Source: Chitinophaga filiformis (GTDB lineage: Bacteria; Bacteroidota; Bacteroidia; Chitinophagales; Chitinophagaceae). From it: a stretch of DNA of 64,000 nt. A program made the position numbers and the translations under genes. Location of the stretch: assembly GCF_900102545.1 (NCBI RefSeq), contig NZ_FNBN01000005.1:458306-522305 (forward strand), read 5' to 3'. The first letter of the stretch is position 1. Each line of letters begins with the position of its first letter. Below, piece by piece: positions 1 to 7,614 of the stretch. The notes below the pieces were generated by a model, which made no database searches, had not been told where the DNA came from, and saw only the letters and a program-made list of their open reading frames with translations.

Positions 1-514
1 GCCTGCCGTGGACGTGTTCCAGCTCATGTCTGAGCACCTGTTTACCTTCCTCGCTGTCGGGTGTGAGCTCTTCCCCCCAGAAGATGCTGCCGAAGAAAGA
101 AAAGGTAGATTTTACCTGCGGATGTCTGATCAGCAGATACCTGTCATAACTGGTTTGTTGCCCCTGCCTTGTCAGGCGTTTGATCAGCAACCAGTTTCGC
201 AACATATTGACGATCAGTAGTAAAGTTATCAGGGAGTAGATCCCCGGCGTGATCCAGGAAGCAATAGCAGAGCTACCAGCCTGCTGGACAGTGTTTGTCA
301 TGTAACCGTATACAGTCACCAGTGGCGTTGTATAGGAAGGCGGAGTAGCGCTGACAAATGAGAATTGCAGCAAGGGCAGGAGGATGGAAGTCAGGGTGGC
401 CAGTAGCAGGTAGCCCCTGTTCCAGCGGTGGAATGGATTATTTTTCAGGGCCAGTACATAATAGCCGTAAAGTACACCTGAGCACACCAGCATTTTGATA
501 AGGTAAGCAATCAT
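1..514 (-). CDS. M56 family (BlaR1/MecR1-like) membrane metallopeptidase, 5' part only
   Basis: Partial gene running off the left edge; 171 codons are visible from the ATG whose complement lies at 512-514. M56 proteins are membrane-anchored zinc proteases that sense a signal such as beta-lactam and relieve repression by a BlaI partner. The visible part has N-terminal hydrophobic segments (about residues 1-20 and 35-55, and another near 95-110), a basic loop, then HELEH at residues 163-167, which is the HExxH zinc site. The start overlaps the stop of the upstream blaI-like gene by 4 bp (ATGA), so the two are translationally coupled. In Bacteroidota such pairs are often fused or linked to TonB-type signalling rather than beta-lactamase; the C-terminal part that would decide this is outside the window. 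Confidence 0.88.
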   Translation of the reverse strand, partial: MIAYLIKMLVCSGVLYGYYVLALKNNPFHRWNRGYLLLATLTSILLPLLQFSFVSATPPSYTTPLVTVYGYMTNTVQQAGSSAIASWITPGIYSLITLLLIVNMLRNWLLIKRLTRQGQQTSYDRYLLIRHPQVKSTFSFFGSIFWGEELTPDSEEGKQVLRHELEHVHGR

Positions 515-891
515 GGTTGTTGTTTTTTAGCGTCCTTAATCTGTTCCAGTAGTTGTTCCAGTTCGTTGACACTGAGGTCTTTCTCCTTGACGAAGAAGGA
601 TACCATGTCTTTGAATGAGCCGGAGAAGTATCCTTTTACAAAGTTTTGCATGGTATTCCGGCTGTATTCGTCTTTGCTGACCAGGGCAAAGTACTGGTAG
701 GATTTACCATAAGCCTTATAATCCACAAAACCTTTATCCTGCAGGATCTTTATCAGGGTCGATACAGTATTGTAGTGGGGCTTGGGTTCGGGAAGGATGT
801 CTATCAGGTCCTTGACGAATGCCGGCCCGATTTTCCAAAGTGCCTGCATCACCTGTTCTTCCGCTTTGGTCAATGTTTTTACTGCTGACAT
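511..891 (-). CDS. BlaI/MecI/CopY family transcriptional repressor
   Basis: A 126-residue protein of the usual BlaI length. The N-terminal winged helix-turn-helix (about residues 5-75) contains the family's LTKAEEQVMQALW and HYNTVSTLIKILQDKGFV stretches; the C-terminal half is the dimerisation region, where the M56 partner normally cleaves. It is transcribed away from ftsE and followed with a 4-bp overlap by the M56 peptidase gene. The promoter (913-943) carries two AACTA-N6-TAGTT palindromes, so it probably represses its own operon. The regulated target beyond its own operon cannot be told from this window. Confidence 0.93.
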   Translation of the reverse strand: MSAVKTLTKAEEQVMQALWKIGPAFVKDLIDILPEPKPHYNTVSTLIKILQDKGFVDYKAYGKSYQYFALVSKDEYSRNTMQNFVKGYFSGSFKDMVSFFVKEKDLSVNELEQLLEQIKDAKKQQP

Positions 892-912
892 AATGTGAAA
901 TTTTTGCTGAAA

Positions 913-943
913 CTAAGATATAACTAATTAATTAGTTTACAAA
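913..943 (-). promoter_or_regulatory. Promoter of the blaI-M56 operon
   Basis: On the minus strand there is TTTG (complement of 940-943), exactly 19 bp, then TATCTTAG (complement of 913-920). This is close to the Bacteroidota consensus TTTG-N19-TAnnTTTG. The start codon lies about 22 bp downstream of the -7 box. Confidence 0.7.
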
Positions 944-957
944 CTATTTTTTTAGTT
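922..957. promoter_or_regulatory. Two candidate BlaI operators
   Basis: AACTAATTAATTAGTT at 922-937 is a perfect 16-bp palindrome. AACTATTTTTTTAGTT at 942-957 has the same arms (AACTA-N6-TAGTT) and begins exactly 20 bp later. The first fills the spacer between -33 and -7 and the second overlaps the -33 box. A further AACTA half-site is at 911-915. Known BlaI/MecI operators are palindromes overlapping their own promoters; assignment to this repressor is an inference from position and symmetry. Confidence 0.7.
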
Positions 958-978
958 ATATAAGGATTAATTCAGGTT

Positions 979-1022
979 GCTTCTTCGACGCTTCTTCGAC
1001 GCTTGTTCGACGCCTGGCCGTC
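979..1022. repeat. 11-bp tandem repeat, about 4 units
   Basis: GCTTCTTCGAC at 979-989 and again at 990-1000, GCTTGTTCGAC at 1001-1011, then a degenerate unit GCCTGGCCGTC at 1012-1022. The region is intergenic, 30 bp from the larger 11-bp-periodic palindrome at 1053-1217. Confidence 0.85.
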
Positions 1023-1052
1023 CACAAAAACAATATCTATGGTATAAATCCG

Positions 1053-1217
1053 GTAGAGGTTCGGTAGACGTTCAGTGGAGGCTTCTACATACAGGCTCTC
1101 TACTATAGCATTACAGGCACTTCCTATAGCGATCGCTATAGAATAGTGCCTGTAATGTAGGACTGGAGAGCCTATAGGATATAGCCTCCACTGAACCTTT
1201 ACCGAACCTCTACGCTA
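1053..1217. repeat. Long imperfect palindrome with 11-bp periodicity
   Basis: The outer arms GTAGAGGTTCGGTA (1053-1066) and TACCGAACCTCTAC (1200-1213) are perfect complements. Further matched blocks lie inward (GTTCAGTGGAGGCT, AGGCTCTC, ATTACAGGCACT), and the centre is the palindrome CTATAGCGATCGCTATAG at 1124-1141. The left flank reads as 11-mers GTAGAGGTTCG, GTAGACGTTCA, GTGGAGGCTTC; the right flank as CCTCCACTGAA, CCTTTACCGAA, CCTCTACGCTA. Matched blocks alternate with blocks that do not pair, unlike a simple terminator. It lies between the divergent blaI and ftsE genes. Confidence 0.85.
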
Positions 1218-1275
1218 TCTCAAAGAAATTCCGGCATAGATAGACCGCAGGCGAATGGTTATGCTGATAAATAGC

Positions 1276-1283
1276 TATTTTTG
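1276..1283 (+). promoter_or_regulatory. -7 box for ftsE
   Basis: TATTTTTG matches the Bacteroidota -7 consensus TAnnTTTG, 26 bp before the ftsE ATG. No clear -33 TTTG is visible at the expected distance. Confidence 0.5.
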
Positions 1284-1309
1284 TTATTATAAAATCCATA
1301 CGGCAGAAA

Positions 1310-2002
1310 ATGACAGAACAACCTATTATACAATTATCCAATGTGAATATCTACCAGGGGACTTCCCTGATCCTTGCTGACGTGAATATTACGGTGAACA
1401 AAGGAGAATTTGTATACCTGATTGGCAGGACCGGAACCGGTAAATCCAGCCTGCTGAAGACCCTTTACGGGGACCTGCCCCTGAAGGAAGGTGCTGGTCA
1501 GGTGGTAGGGTTTGATCTGAAGAAGATGGACTGGAAGAAGGTGCCTTACCTGCGCCGTAATCTGGGAGTAGTGTTCCAGGATTTCCAGCTGCTGACAGAC
1601 AGGACTGTATACGACAACCTGAAATTTGCCCTGAAGGCGACTGGTTGGACGGACAACAAAAAGATGGACGAGAAGATCAAAGACGTGCTGGATAAAGTGG
1701 GATTGAATACCAAGGGATTCAAGATGCCTTATGAACTGAGTGGCGGTGAGCAGCAGCGTGTGGATATAGCCCGGGCTATGCTGAATTCCCCGAAACTGAT
1801 CCTGGCGGATGAGCCTACCGGTAACCTGGACCCTGAGACCTCCGACGGCATTATGCAGTTGTTGTTCAGGATCAGCCGGGAAGAAGGGGCCGCAGTAGTG
1901 ATGGCTACCCACGATTATATATTACTGCAGAAGTTCCCGTCCAGGGTGCTGCGGACCGAAAACGGCAAGGTGACAGATCACGCCAGTGTGACTTTCGTGT
2001 AA
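1310..2002 (+). CDS. ftsE: FtsE-like ABC transporter ATP-binding protein
   Basis: A 230-residue ABC ATPase. Walker A GRTGTGKSS is near residue 39, the Q-loop is in VVFQDFQLL, the signature is LSGGEQQR, and Walker B ILADEPTGNLD is followed by the H-loop ATHD. Length and the DFQLLTDRTVYDNLKFAL segment fit FtsE, which with the membrane protein FtsX activates cell-wall hydrolysis at the division site. No ftsX lies beside it, which is common in Bacteroidota. It is a single-gene unit followed by a 99-bp gap holding the rpsO promoter. A LolD-type exporter ATPase is the alternative, but the sequence is more FtsE-like. Confidence 0.88.
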   Translation: MTEQPIIQLSNVNIYQGTSLILADVNITVNKGEFVYLIGRTGTGKSSLLKTLYGDLPLKEGAGQVVGFDLKKMDWKKVPYLRRNLGVVFQDFQLLTDRTVYDNLKFALKATGWTDNKKMDEKIKDVLDKVGLNTKGFKMPYELSGGEQQRVDIARAMLNSPKLILADEPTGNLDPETSDGIMQLLFRISREEGAAVVMATHDYILLQKFPSRVLRTENGKVTDHASVTFV

Positions 2003-2015
2003 AATTTATGTGAAA

Positions 2016-2046
2016 TTGTTAATTCACAATATTTGATTTACCTTTG
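2016..2046 (+). promoter_or_regulatory. Promoter of rpsO
   Basis: TTG at 2016-2018 and TACCTTTG at 2039-2046 are spaced 20 bp apart, a good Bacteroidota -33/-7 pair. Transcription would start about 50 nt before the rpsO ATG, leaving an A/T-rich leader. Confidence 0.7.
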
Positions 2047-2101
2047 CCCCGGAAAAATAGCGACTAAATAAACTTTATCATTTTTTTATTTAATTATCAA
2101 G

Positions 2102-2374
2102 ATGTCTTACTTAACTGTTGAAAAGAAAGCCAATATTTTTAAAGAATTTGGTGGAAGCGAAAAAAATACCGGCTCTGTAGAAGCGCAAATAGCCCTGCTG
2201 ACTGAGCGTATCAACAGCATCTCCAATCACCTGAAAGAAAACAAAAAAGACTTTTCTACACACCGTGGTTTGATGAAGATGGTAGGTCAGAGGAAGCGTT
2301 TGCTTTCCTACCTGTCTAAAACTAACCTCACAGGCTACCGCGCTCTGCTAGAGAAATTAGGTCTCAGAAAGTAA
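2102..2374 (+). CDS. rpsO: 30S ribosomal protein S15
   Basis: A 90-residue protein, the standard S15 length, with the family core GSVEAQIALLTERINSISNHLKENKKDF and HRGLMKMVGQRKRLLSYL split over its helices. S15 binds the central domain of 16S rRNA and is a primary assembly protein. It is followed by pnp, the order known from many bacteria, with a terminator-like hairpin (2394-2431) between them that probably lowers expression of pnp relative to rpsO. Confidence 0.98.
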   Translation: MSYLTVEKKANIFKEFGGSEKNTGSVEAQIALLTERINSISNHLKENKKDFSTHRGLMKMVGQRKRLLSYLSKTNLTGYRALLEKLGLRK

Positions 2375-2393
2375 TAAGAACTTTTTTATAGCG

Positions 2394-2431
2394 CTATTCC
2401 CAACTTATAAGGTTGGGAATAGTTTTTTTTT
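2394..2431 (+). terminator. Intrinsic terminator or attenuator between rpsO and pnp
   Basis: Stem CTATTCCCAAC (2394-2404) / GTTGGGAATAG (2412-2422) with a 7-nt loop, then eight or nine T. It sits 20 bp after rpsO and 30 bp before pnp, so read-through is needed if pnp has no promoter of its own. Confidence 0.88.
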
Positions 2432-2460
2432 AGGTATACCATTTTAATCTTCTCATTTTT

Positions 2461-4830
2461 ATGAATCTGACACCTATCTCAGTTAATTTCGATATAGGAG
2501 ATGGCCGGATCGTAACCATTGAAACTGGCAAGTTAGCCCGCCAGGCTGATGGTGCCGTAACGGTTCGTCTGGGCAATTGTATCCTGTTGGCTACCGTTGT
2601 TGCAGCTAAAACTCCAAAACCCGGACAATCTTTCTTCCCCCTTACAGTTGATTATCAGGAAAAATTTGCTTCTGCAGGACGTATACCTGGCTCCTTCTTT
2701 AAGCGTGAAGGCAAGCTGTCTGACTACGAAGTTTTAATTTCACGTTTGATCGACCGCGCTTTGCGTCCCCTTTTCCCGGATGATTATTTCTGCGAAGTAC
2801 AGGTACTGGTGAGCCTCATCTCTTCTGATCCTGAAGTGATGCCGGATGCACTGGCTTGTCTGGCCGCTTCTGCAGCACTGGCCGTTTCTGATGTGCCCAT
2901 CCAGGAAATTATTTCCGAAGTGAGAGTGTCCCGCATTGAGGGACAATTAGTTATAAATCCAAACCGCACTCCGCTGGAGAAAGCTGATATGGACTTCATC
3001 ATCGGTGCTACTGACAAGAACATCATGATGGTGGAAGGTGAGAGCAAGGAGTGTAGCGAGGAAGATATCATCAAAGCGATTGAATTCGCCCACAATGCTA
3101 TCAAAGTACAGGTTAAGGCACAGGAAGAACTGCGTGATAAAGCTGGCGTTACCGGCAAACGTACATTTGATCTGCCTTACGCCAACGAAGAACTGAAAGC
3201 GAAAGTAGCTGCTTTTGCGAAGGATCGTATCCTCGCTGTAGCAAAATCTGCGTCTGCGAAACACGACCGTGGCGATGCATTCGACAAGATCAGCGAAGAG
3301 CTGGTAGAATCACTGGGAGAGCTGTCTGAAGAGGATGCTCCACTGGTAGGCAAATACTTCCACGATCTTGAGAAAGAAGTGATCCGTAACATGATCCTGG
3401 ATGAATCCGTTCGTCTGGATGGCCGTAGCCTGGATCAGGTTCGTCCGCTGAACATGGAAGTGGATATACTGCCTTCCCCACACGGCTCCGCCCTGTTCAC
3501 CCGTGGTGAAACCCAATCCCTCACTACTGTGACCCTGGGTACTCCGGATGACGAGCTGCTGATCGAAAGCGCTGCTACATCAAAATATTCAAAGTTCATA
3601 CTGCACTATAACTTCCCTCCATTCTCTACAGGTGAGGTGAAACCTATGCGTGGCCCTGGCCGTCGCGAAGTAGGTCATGGTAACCTGGCGATGCGTTCCC
3701 TGAGGCAGATGATGCCAGGCAGCGAATACGCCTATACTGTGCGTGTGGTATCTGATATTCTCGAATCCAACGGTTCCTCTTCCATGGCTACCGTATGTGC
3801 CGGTTCACTGGCGCTCATGGATGCTGGTGTGCCTCTTCCTAAACACGTTTCCGGTGTGGCAATGGGATTGATCTCCCGTGCTTCTGATGGAAAGTGGGCG
3901 GTACTTACAGACATCCTGGGAGATGAAGATCACCTGGGTGATATGGACTTTAAAGTAACCGGTACACGCGATGGTATCTGCGGTATCCAGATGGATATTA
4001 AGGTAGATGGCCTGAGCATGGACGTAATGCGTAAAGCGCTGGAACAGGCACGTAAAGGCCGTCTGCATATCATTGATGCAATGTATGCATGTATGGAAGC
4101 ACCACGTCCTGAGCCAAAACCACATGCACCACGCATGGAAAAACTGATCATCGACCGCGAATTCATCGGTGCTGTGATCGGACCTGGTGGTAAAGTGATA
4201 CAGGAGATCCAACGCGAAACCGGAACAACCATCAACATCGAAGAAGTTGGTGAAACCGGTGAAGTAAGTATCTTCTCTGCACAGAAAGAAGGCCTGATGA
4301 AGGCACTCGAATGGATAAAAGGTATCGTTGCTGTTCCTGAGATCGGCGAAGTATACGAATCAACTGTGAAATCAGTAATGCCTTACGGTGCGTTCGTAGA
4401 ATTCCTGCCTGGTAAACAGGGACTGTTACATATCTCCGAAGTTTCATGGAAACGCCTGGAAACAATGGACGGTGTACTGTCTGAAGGTGAAAAGGTGAAA
4501 GTGAAACTGGTAGGTACAGATCCTAAGACAGGTAAGTTCAAACTGAGCCGTCGCGTACTGATGCCAAAACCAGAGGGTTATGTAGAAAGACCTGAAGGTA
4601 GCGAACGTGGCGACAGAGGCGATCGTGGTGACAGAGGAGACCGTGGTGGTCGTGGTGATAGAGGTGATCGCGGCGGACGTGGAGATTTTCGTGGAGATCG
4701 TGACCGTGGCGACCGTGGTGGAGATCGCGGTGACCGTCGTGCCCCTCGCGATGGTGGCGACAGAGGAGAGCGTGGTCGTCCTACGCCTCCGCCGGACCAG
4801 CCGCAGGAACCAATGTTCGATGAAGAATAA
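2461..4830 (+). CDS. pnp: Polyribonucleotide nucleotidyltransferase (PNPase) with an Arg-Gly-Asp-rich tail
   Basis: A 789-residue phosphorolytic 3'-5' exoribonuclease. Two RNase PH-like domains (about 1-220 and 310-540) flank a helical linker. A KH domain follows (FIGAVIGPGGKVIQEIQ, about 560-620), then an S1 domain (VKSVMPYGAFVEFLPGKQG, about 625-700). The last ~70 residues (from codon ~715, DNA 4606-4827) are a low-complexity tail of GDRGDRGGRGD-type repeats ending in a proline-rich acidic tip. E. coli PNPase is 711 residues and has no such tail. The tail resembles RGG RNA-binding regions. It lies downstream of rpsO and ends at a strong terminator. Confidence 0.97.
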   Translation: MNLTPISVNFDIGDGRIVTIETGKLARQADGAVTVRLGNCILLATVVAAKTPKPGQSFFPLTVDYQEKFASAGRIPGSFFKREGKLSDYEVLISRLIDRALRPLFPDDYFCEVQVLVSLISSDPEVMPDALACLAASAALAVSDVPIQEIISEVRVSRIEGQLVINPNRTPLEKADMDFIIGATDKNIMMVEGESKECSEEDIIKAIEFAHNAIKVQVKAQEELRDKAGVTGKRTFDLPYANEELKAKVAAFAKDRILAVAKSASAKHDRGDAFDKISEELVESLGELSEEDAPLVGKYFHDLEKEVIRNMILDESVRLDGRSLDQVRPLNMEVDILPSPHGSALFTRGETQSLTTVTLGTPDDELLIESAATSKYSKFILHYNFPPFSTGEVKPMRGPGRREVGHGNLAMRSLRQMMPGSEYAYTVRVVSDILESNGSSSMATVCAGSLALMDAGVPLPKHVSGVAMGLISRASDGKWAVLTDILGDEDHLGDMDFKVTGTRDGICGIQMDIKVDGLSMDVMRKALEQARKGRLHIIDAMYACMEAPRPEPKPHAPRMEKLIIDREFIGAVIGPGGKVIQEIQRETGTTINIEEVGETGEVSIFSAQKEGLMKALEWIKGIVAVPEIGEVYESTVKSVMPYGAFVEFLPGKQGLLHISEVSWKRLETMDGVLSEGEKVKVKLVGTDPKTGKFKLSRRVLMPKPEGYVERPEGSERGDRGDRGDRGDRGGRGDRGDRGGRGDFRGDRDRGDRGGDRGDRRAPRDGGDRGERGRPTPPPDQPQEPMFDEE

Positions 4831-4855
4831 TTATCCGAACGACTAATACACTCAG

Positions 4856-4890
4856 CAGCCGTCCTGTACAACAGGGCGGCTGTTTTATTT
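4856..4890 (+). terminator. Intrinsic terminator after pnp
   Basis: Stem CAGCCGTCCTGT (4856-4867) / ACAGGGCGGCTG (4871-4882) with one G-T wobble, followed by TTTTATTTT. It starts 26 bp after the pnp stop. Confidence 0.88.
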
Positions 4891-5001
4891 TCAGGCTATT
4901 TTATTGGAGCGAAACTTGTCGCACAGTATGACCATTCCTGTAAATTGTATCTTACTACCGGATAATTCATTCTATATTTCAAGACTAAAATTTCCACATC
5001 A

Positions 5002-5814
5002 GTGAAAACAAAACATTTTTCGTTAAACGCTTATCATGGCCTGGCGCTGGGTATAATCCTGTTCCTGTTGCCATGTCTGTTACAGGCCGCTCATCATGCT
5101 CCACCGAAGAAAGAATTTTACAGCATCCTGATCTATCATCTGAAGGATGCAGAACAGGAAACACGCATGGACAACTATCTGAAAGATGCGCTGATACCAG
5201 CTTTACACAAAGCCGGCGCTGCGCATGTAGGCGTATTTAAACCTGTTGGAAATGATACTACTGCCGATCGCAGAGTGTATGTTTTTATTCCTGGCAATTC
5301 TTCTGAACAGTTATTACATCTGCCCGGAACATTGCTGCAGAATACTGCCTATCAGACCGCAGCAAAAGATTTCATTGATGCTGCATGGGACAAGCCAACG
5401 TATACACGTCAGGAAACCATTATCCTTGAGGCATTTCCGGGCATGACTAAAATGGAACTGCCGGGTTTAAAAGGTCCTAAAAGCGAACGCATATACGAAT
5501 TGCGCAGTTATGAAAGTCCGACGGATAAGCTATACCGTAATAAGGTTGATATGTTCAACAAGGGGGATGAAATCGGTATTTTCAAAAGACTGGGCTTCAA
5601 CGCGGTGTTTTACGCAGAAGTATTGAGTGGCAGTCATATGCCGAACCTGATGTACATGACCACTTTTGATAACCGTGCTTCCAGGGATGAACACTGGAAA
5701 GCCTTTAGTAGTGATGCACAATGGAAAACCCTGCTGGCAAAGCCGGAGTACAGCCATAATGTGTCTAAAGCAGAAATCATATTCCTGCAGCCAGCTGAGT
5801 ATTCTGAAATATAA
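5002..5814 (+). CDS. Secreted NIPSNAP family protein
   Basis: A 270-residue protein with a GTG start, a signal-peptide-like hydrophobic run (about residues 14-31, ending LLQAAHHA) and two related ferredoxin-like halves. The first half starts EFYSILIYHLKD and the second SERIYELRSYESPTDKLYRNK. NIPSNAP domains are dimeric alpha-beta barrels of uncertain function. In Bacteroidota two-domain exported NIPSNAP proteins are common and uncharacterised. It is a single gene bounded by terminators. The GTG is chosen because no ATG lies before the signal peptide. Confidence 0.85.
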   Translation: MKTKHFSLNAYHGLALGIILFLLPCLLQAAHHAPPKKEFYSILIYHLKDAEQETRMDNYLKDALIPALHKAGAAHVGVFKPVGNDTTADRRVYVFIPGNSSEQLLHLPGTLLQNTAYQTAAKDFIDAAWDKPTYTRQETIILEAFPGMTKMELPGLKGPKSERIYELRSYESPTDKLYRNKVDMFNKGDEIGIFKRLGFNAVFYAEVLSGSHMPNLMYMTTFDNRASRDEHWKAFSSDAQWKTLLAKPEYSHNVSKAEIIFLQPAEYSEI

Positions 5815-5833
5815 ACCGATGCTGCAACGTGCA

Positions 5834-5872
5834 AACAGAAAAGGCCAGAGCAACGCTCTGGCCTTTTCTGTT
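5834..5872. terminator. Bidirectional terminator
   Basis: Perfect 18-bp stem AACAGAAAAGGCCAGAGC (5834-5851) / complement (5855-5872) with a 3-nt loop. There are A and T runs on both sides. It lies between the convergent NIPSNAP gene and the unknown gene at 5915-6502. Confidence 0.92.
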
Positions 5873-5914
5873 GACTATCGACTATCTATCCTTTAGTGAA
5901 TTTACTATTGTGAT

Positions 5915-6502
5915 TTATCTGGCAGCGCCGCTTCCTGCGAACTGCTCTATGTAATGATTACTTTCTCTGAAGATGATCTTACCGGAAGGTAATTTATAGA
6001 TCTTGAATGGCTGACCAGCAATATCTTCCCAGAAAATAGTGTACTGTGGTACAGACTTTTGTGTGCTCTTGTCGATCACTTTAATCCTTCCGTCTGTCAG
6101 CAGACTTGATAACATATCCTCAATGTAGGGGAGGAGAATGTTCTCACCTTCTGTCCAGAACTGTACAAACTTATCTGTGCTGTATTCCAGGTTAGTGTGT
6201 GTGGAATCTGCCAGGAATGCCTGTGCGCTGGTGAAGTGTGATTCAATTTCCTGTGCGGTCAGATGGCTGAACTGTACGTTATGGAAAGCTCTGTTATCGC
6301 TGTAACAGGTTTTCTGTAATACGGTGTCCATTCCTTTCATGTAGTTTACCAGATCTACACGATTGATAACGAGGATACTAGTGCCATTCTTGTAAACGAT
6401 TGAATCTTTCATGGTATCATCCGGGTACAACTTGACAATCTCCTGGGCCTGACTGGCGAGGGCTGTTACCAGTAGTACCGCTGTTAAAAACAAGGTTCTC
6501 AT
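5915..6502 (-). CDS. Secreted protein of unknown function
   Basis: A 195-residue protein that I do not recognise. It has a clear signal peptide (MRTLFLTAVLLVTALASQA, cleavage before QE). The mature part is mixed alpha/beta with an acidic, aromatic middle. Segments such as KDSIVYKNGTSILVINRVD suggest beta strands near the N terminus. One cysteine lies near residue 66. It is a single gene, divergent from prmA and sharing the terminator at 5834-5872 with the convergent NIPSNAP gene. Confidence 0.75.
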   Translation of the reverse strand: MRTLFLTAVLLVTALASQAQEIVKLYPDDTMKDSIVYKNGTSILVINRVDLVNYMKGMDTVLQKTCYSDNRAFHNVQFSHLTAQEIESHFTSAQAFLADSTHTNLEYSTDKFVQFWTEGENILLPYIEDMLSSLLTDGRIKVIDKSTQKSVPQYTIFWEDIAGQPFKIYKLPSGKIIFRESNHYIEQFAGSGAAR

Positions 6503-6649
6503 AAAATATGGTTTTCAATTAAAGATATTGCAAATATAATAAAATAACTTTATGCATTTATCAGTTGCCACATTAGTTATTAACATTACAATAACAGGTA
6601 GGGGTGCAGGTTGACACGTACGCGTTACATATGATGCATTTACTTTCTC

Positions 6650-6657
6650 TATATTTG
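6650..6657 (+). promoter_or_regulatory. -7 box for prmA
   Basis: TATATTTG matches TAnnTTTG and ends only 5 nt before the prmA ATG at 6663. If used, the transcript would be leaderless or nearly so. Confidence 0.5.
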
Positions 6658-6662
6658 CTGCT

Positions 6663-7484
6663 ATGGCACATATAGCAATTACCCTGACCTGTACCGATGA
6701 TACGAAAGATATTCTGGTTGCAGTGTTGTCAGAAAAAGGTTTTGAGGGGTTTGAGGAACAACCCGGCAATGTTCTCGTTGCTTACATTCCTGAAGAGGAT
6801 TTCAATGAAGAAGAAACGAATGAGCTGACAGCTGGTTTTGGTGTGACGTATACGCGGGAACGTATTGAGCAGACAAACTGGAATGCGGTATGGGAGAGTA
6901 ATTTTCAACCTGTATTGGTAGATAATTTCTGCGGCATCAGGGCTTCTTTTCATCCCCCTTTTGTTCCGGCGCCACAGCATGAAATACTGATCACTCCAAA
7001 GATGTCATTTGGAACAGGTCATCACGCCACCACTTATTCTGTCATCAAACTGATGGAGGGAATAGATTTTGTGGGAAAGAATGTGTTTGATTTTGGCACT
7101 GGTACGGGCATATTGGCTATTCTGGCTTATAAGATGGGAGCAGCTGTGATAGATGCCATAGATATTGACACCTGGTCTGTGGAAAATACGAAGGAAAACA
7201 TTGCCAATAACAACGCGTTACCGGTTAAAGTATGGCAGGCAGACAGCCTGAAGGGTATACGGAACAGTTATAACATGGTGCTTGCCAACATTAATCGTAA
7301 TATTTTACTTGAGTATATGGAAGATATGCGCCGTATACTCGTCAGAGATGGTATTTTATTGCTGAGCGGTATTTTAAAGGAGGATGAGACTGCGATCCTG
7401 GAGGCAGCCAGAAGAAATGCGCTGGTGCTGGAAACCCAACTGGAAAAAGATAATTGGCTGGCTATGAAATTATTAGCACGATAG
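6663..7484 (+). CDS. prmA: Ribosomal protein L11 methyltransferase
   Basis: A 273-residue SAM-dependent methyltransferase that trimethylates lysines and the N terminus of ribosomal protein L11. An N-terminal substrate-recognition domain (about 1-90) precedes the catalytic domain. The signature MSFGTGHHATT is near residue 112, the SAM motif I VFDFGTGTGILAI near 141, and the catalytic-loop motif VLANINRNIL near 203. The start at 6663 gives the usual N terminus; the -7 box ends 5 nt upstream, which points to leaderless expression. Confidence 0.93.
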   Translation: MAHIAITLTCTDDTKDILVAVLSEKGFEGFEEQPGNVLVAYIPEEDFNEEETNELTAGFGVTYTRERIEQTNWNAVWESNFQPVLVDNFCGIRASFHPPFVPAPQHEILITPKMSFGTGHHATTYSVIKLMEGIDFVGKNVFDFGTGTGILAILAYKMGAAVIDAIDIDTWSVENTKENIANNNALPVKVWQADSLKGIRNSYNMVLANINRNILLEYMEDMRRILVRDGILLLSGILKEDETAILEAARRNALVLETQLEKDNWLAMKLLAR

Positions 7485-7614
7485 ATGCGGCCGCTCTAGA
7501 TAATTTAGTTAATATTATACTGAAAACTATACAATTTTCGTGTTAACGAAATTCTTAATGTTTTCTTAATTTTAACGAACGAATTTACTATCTTAGCAAA
7601 ACCTAACTTGTTGT

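Noticed and set aside
979..1217. CRISPR-like repetitive intergenic region
   Set aside because: The units are 11 bp with no spacers of constant length and no cas genes; a tandem array plus palindrome explains it.
4578..4871. 97-codon minus-strand and 79-codon plus-strand frames in the pnp tail
   Set aside because: They come from the repeated RGD-coding DNA read in other frames (Ser/Pro/Arg and Val/Glu/Ala runs). No start context or independent promoter.
7487..7500. GCGGCCGCTCTAGA matches a NotI-XbaI stretch of common cloning vectors
   Set aside because: Only 14 bp match, the flanks (A/T-rich leader of plsY and the end of prmA) are natural, and no other vector sequence follows, so I treat it as chance.
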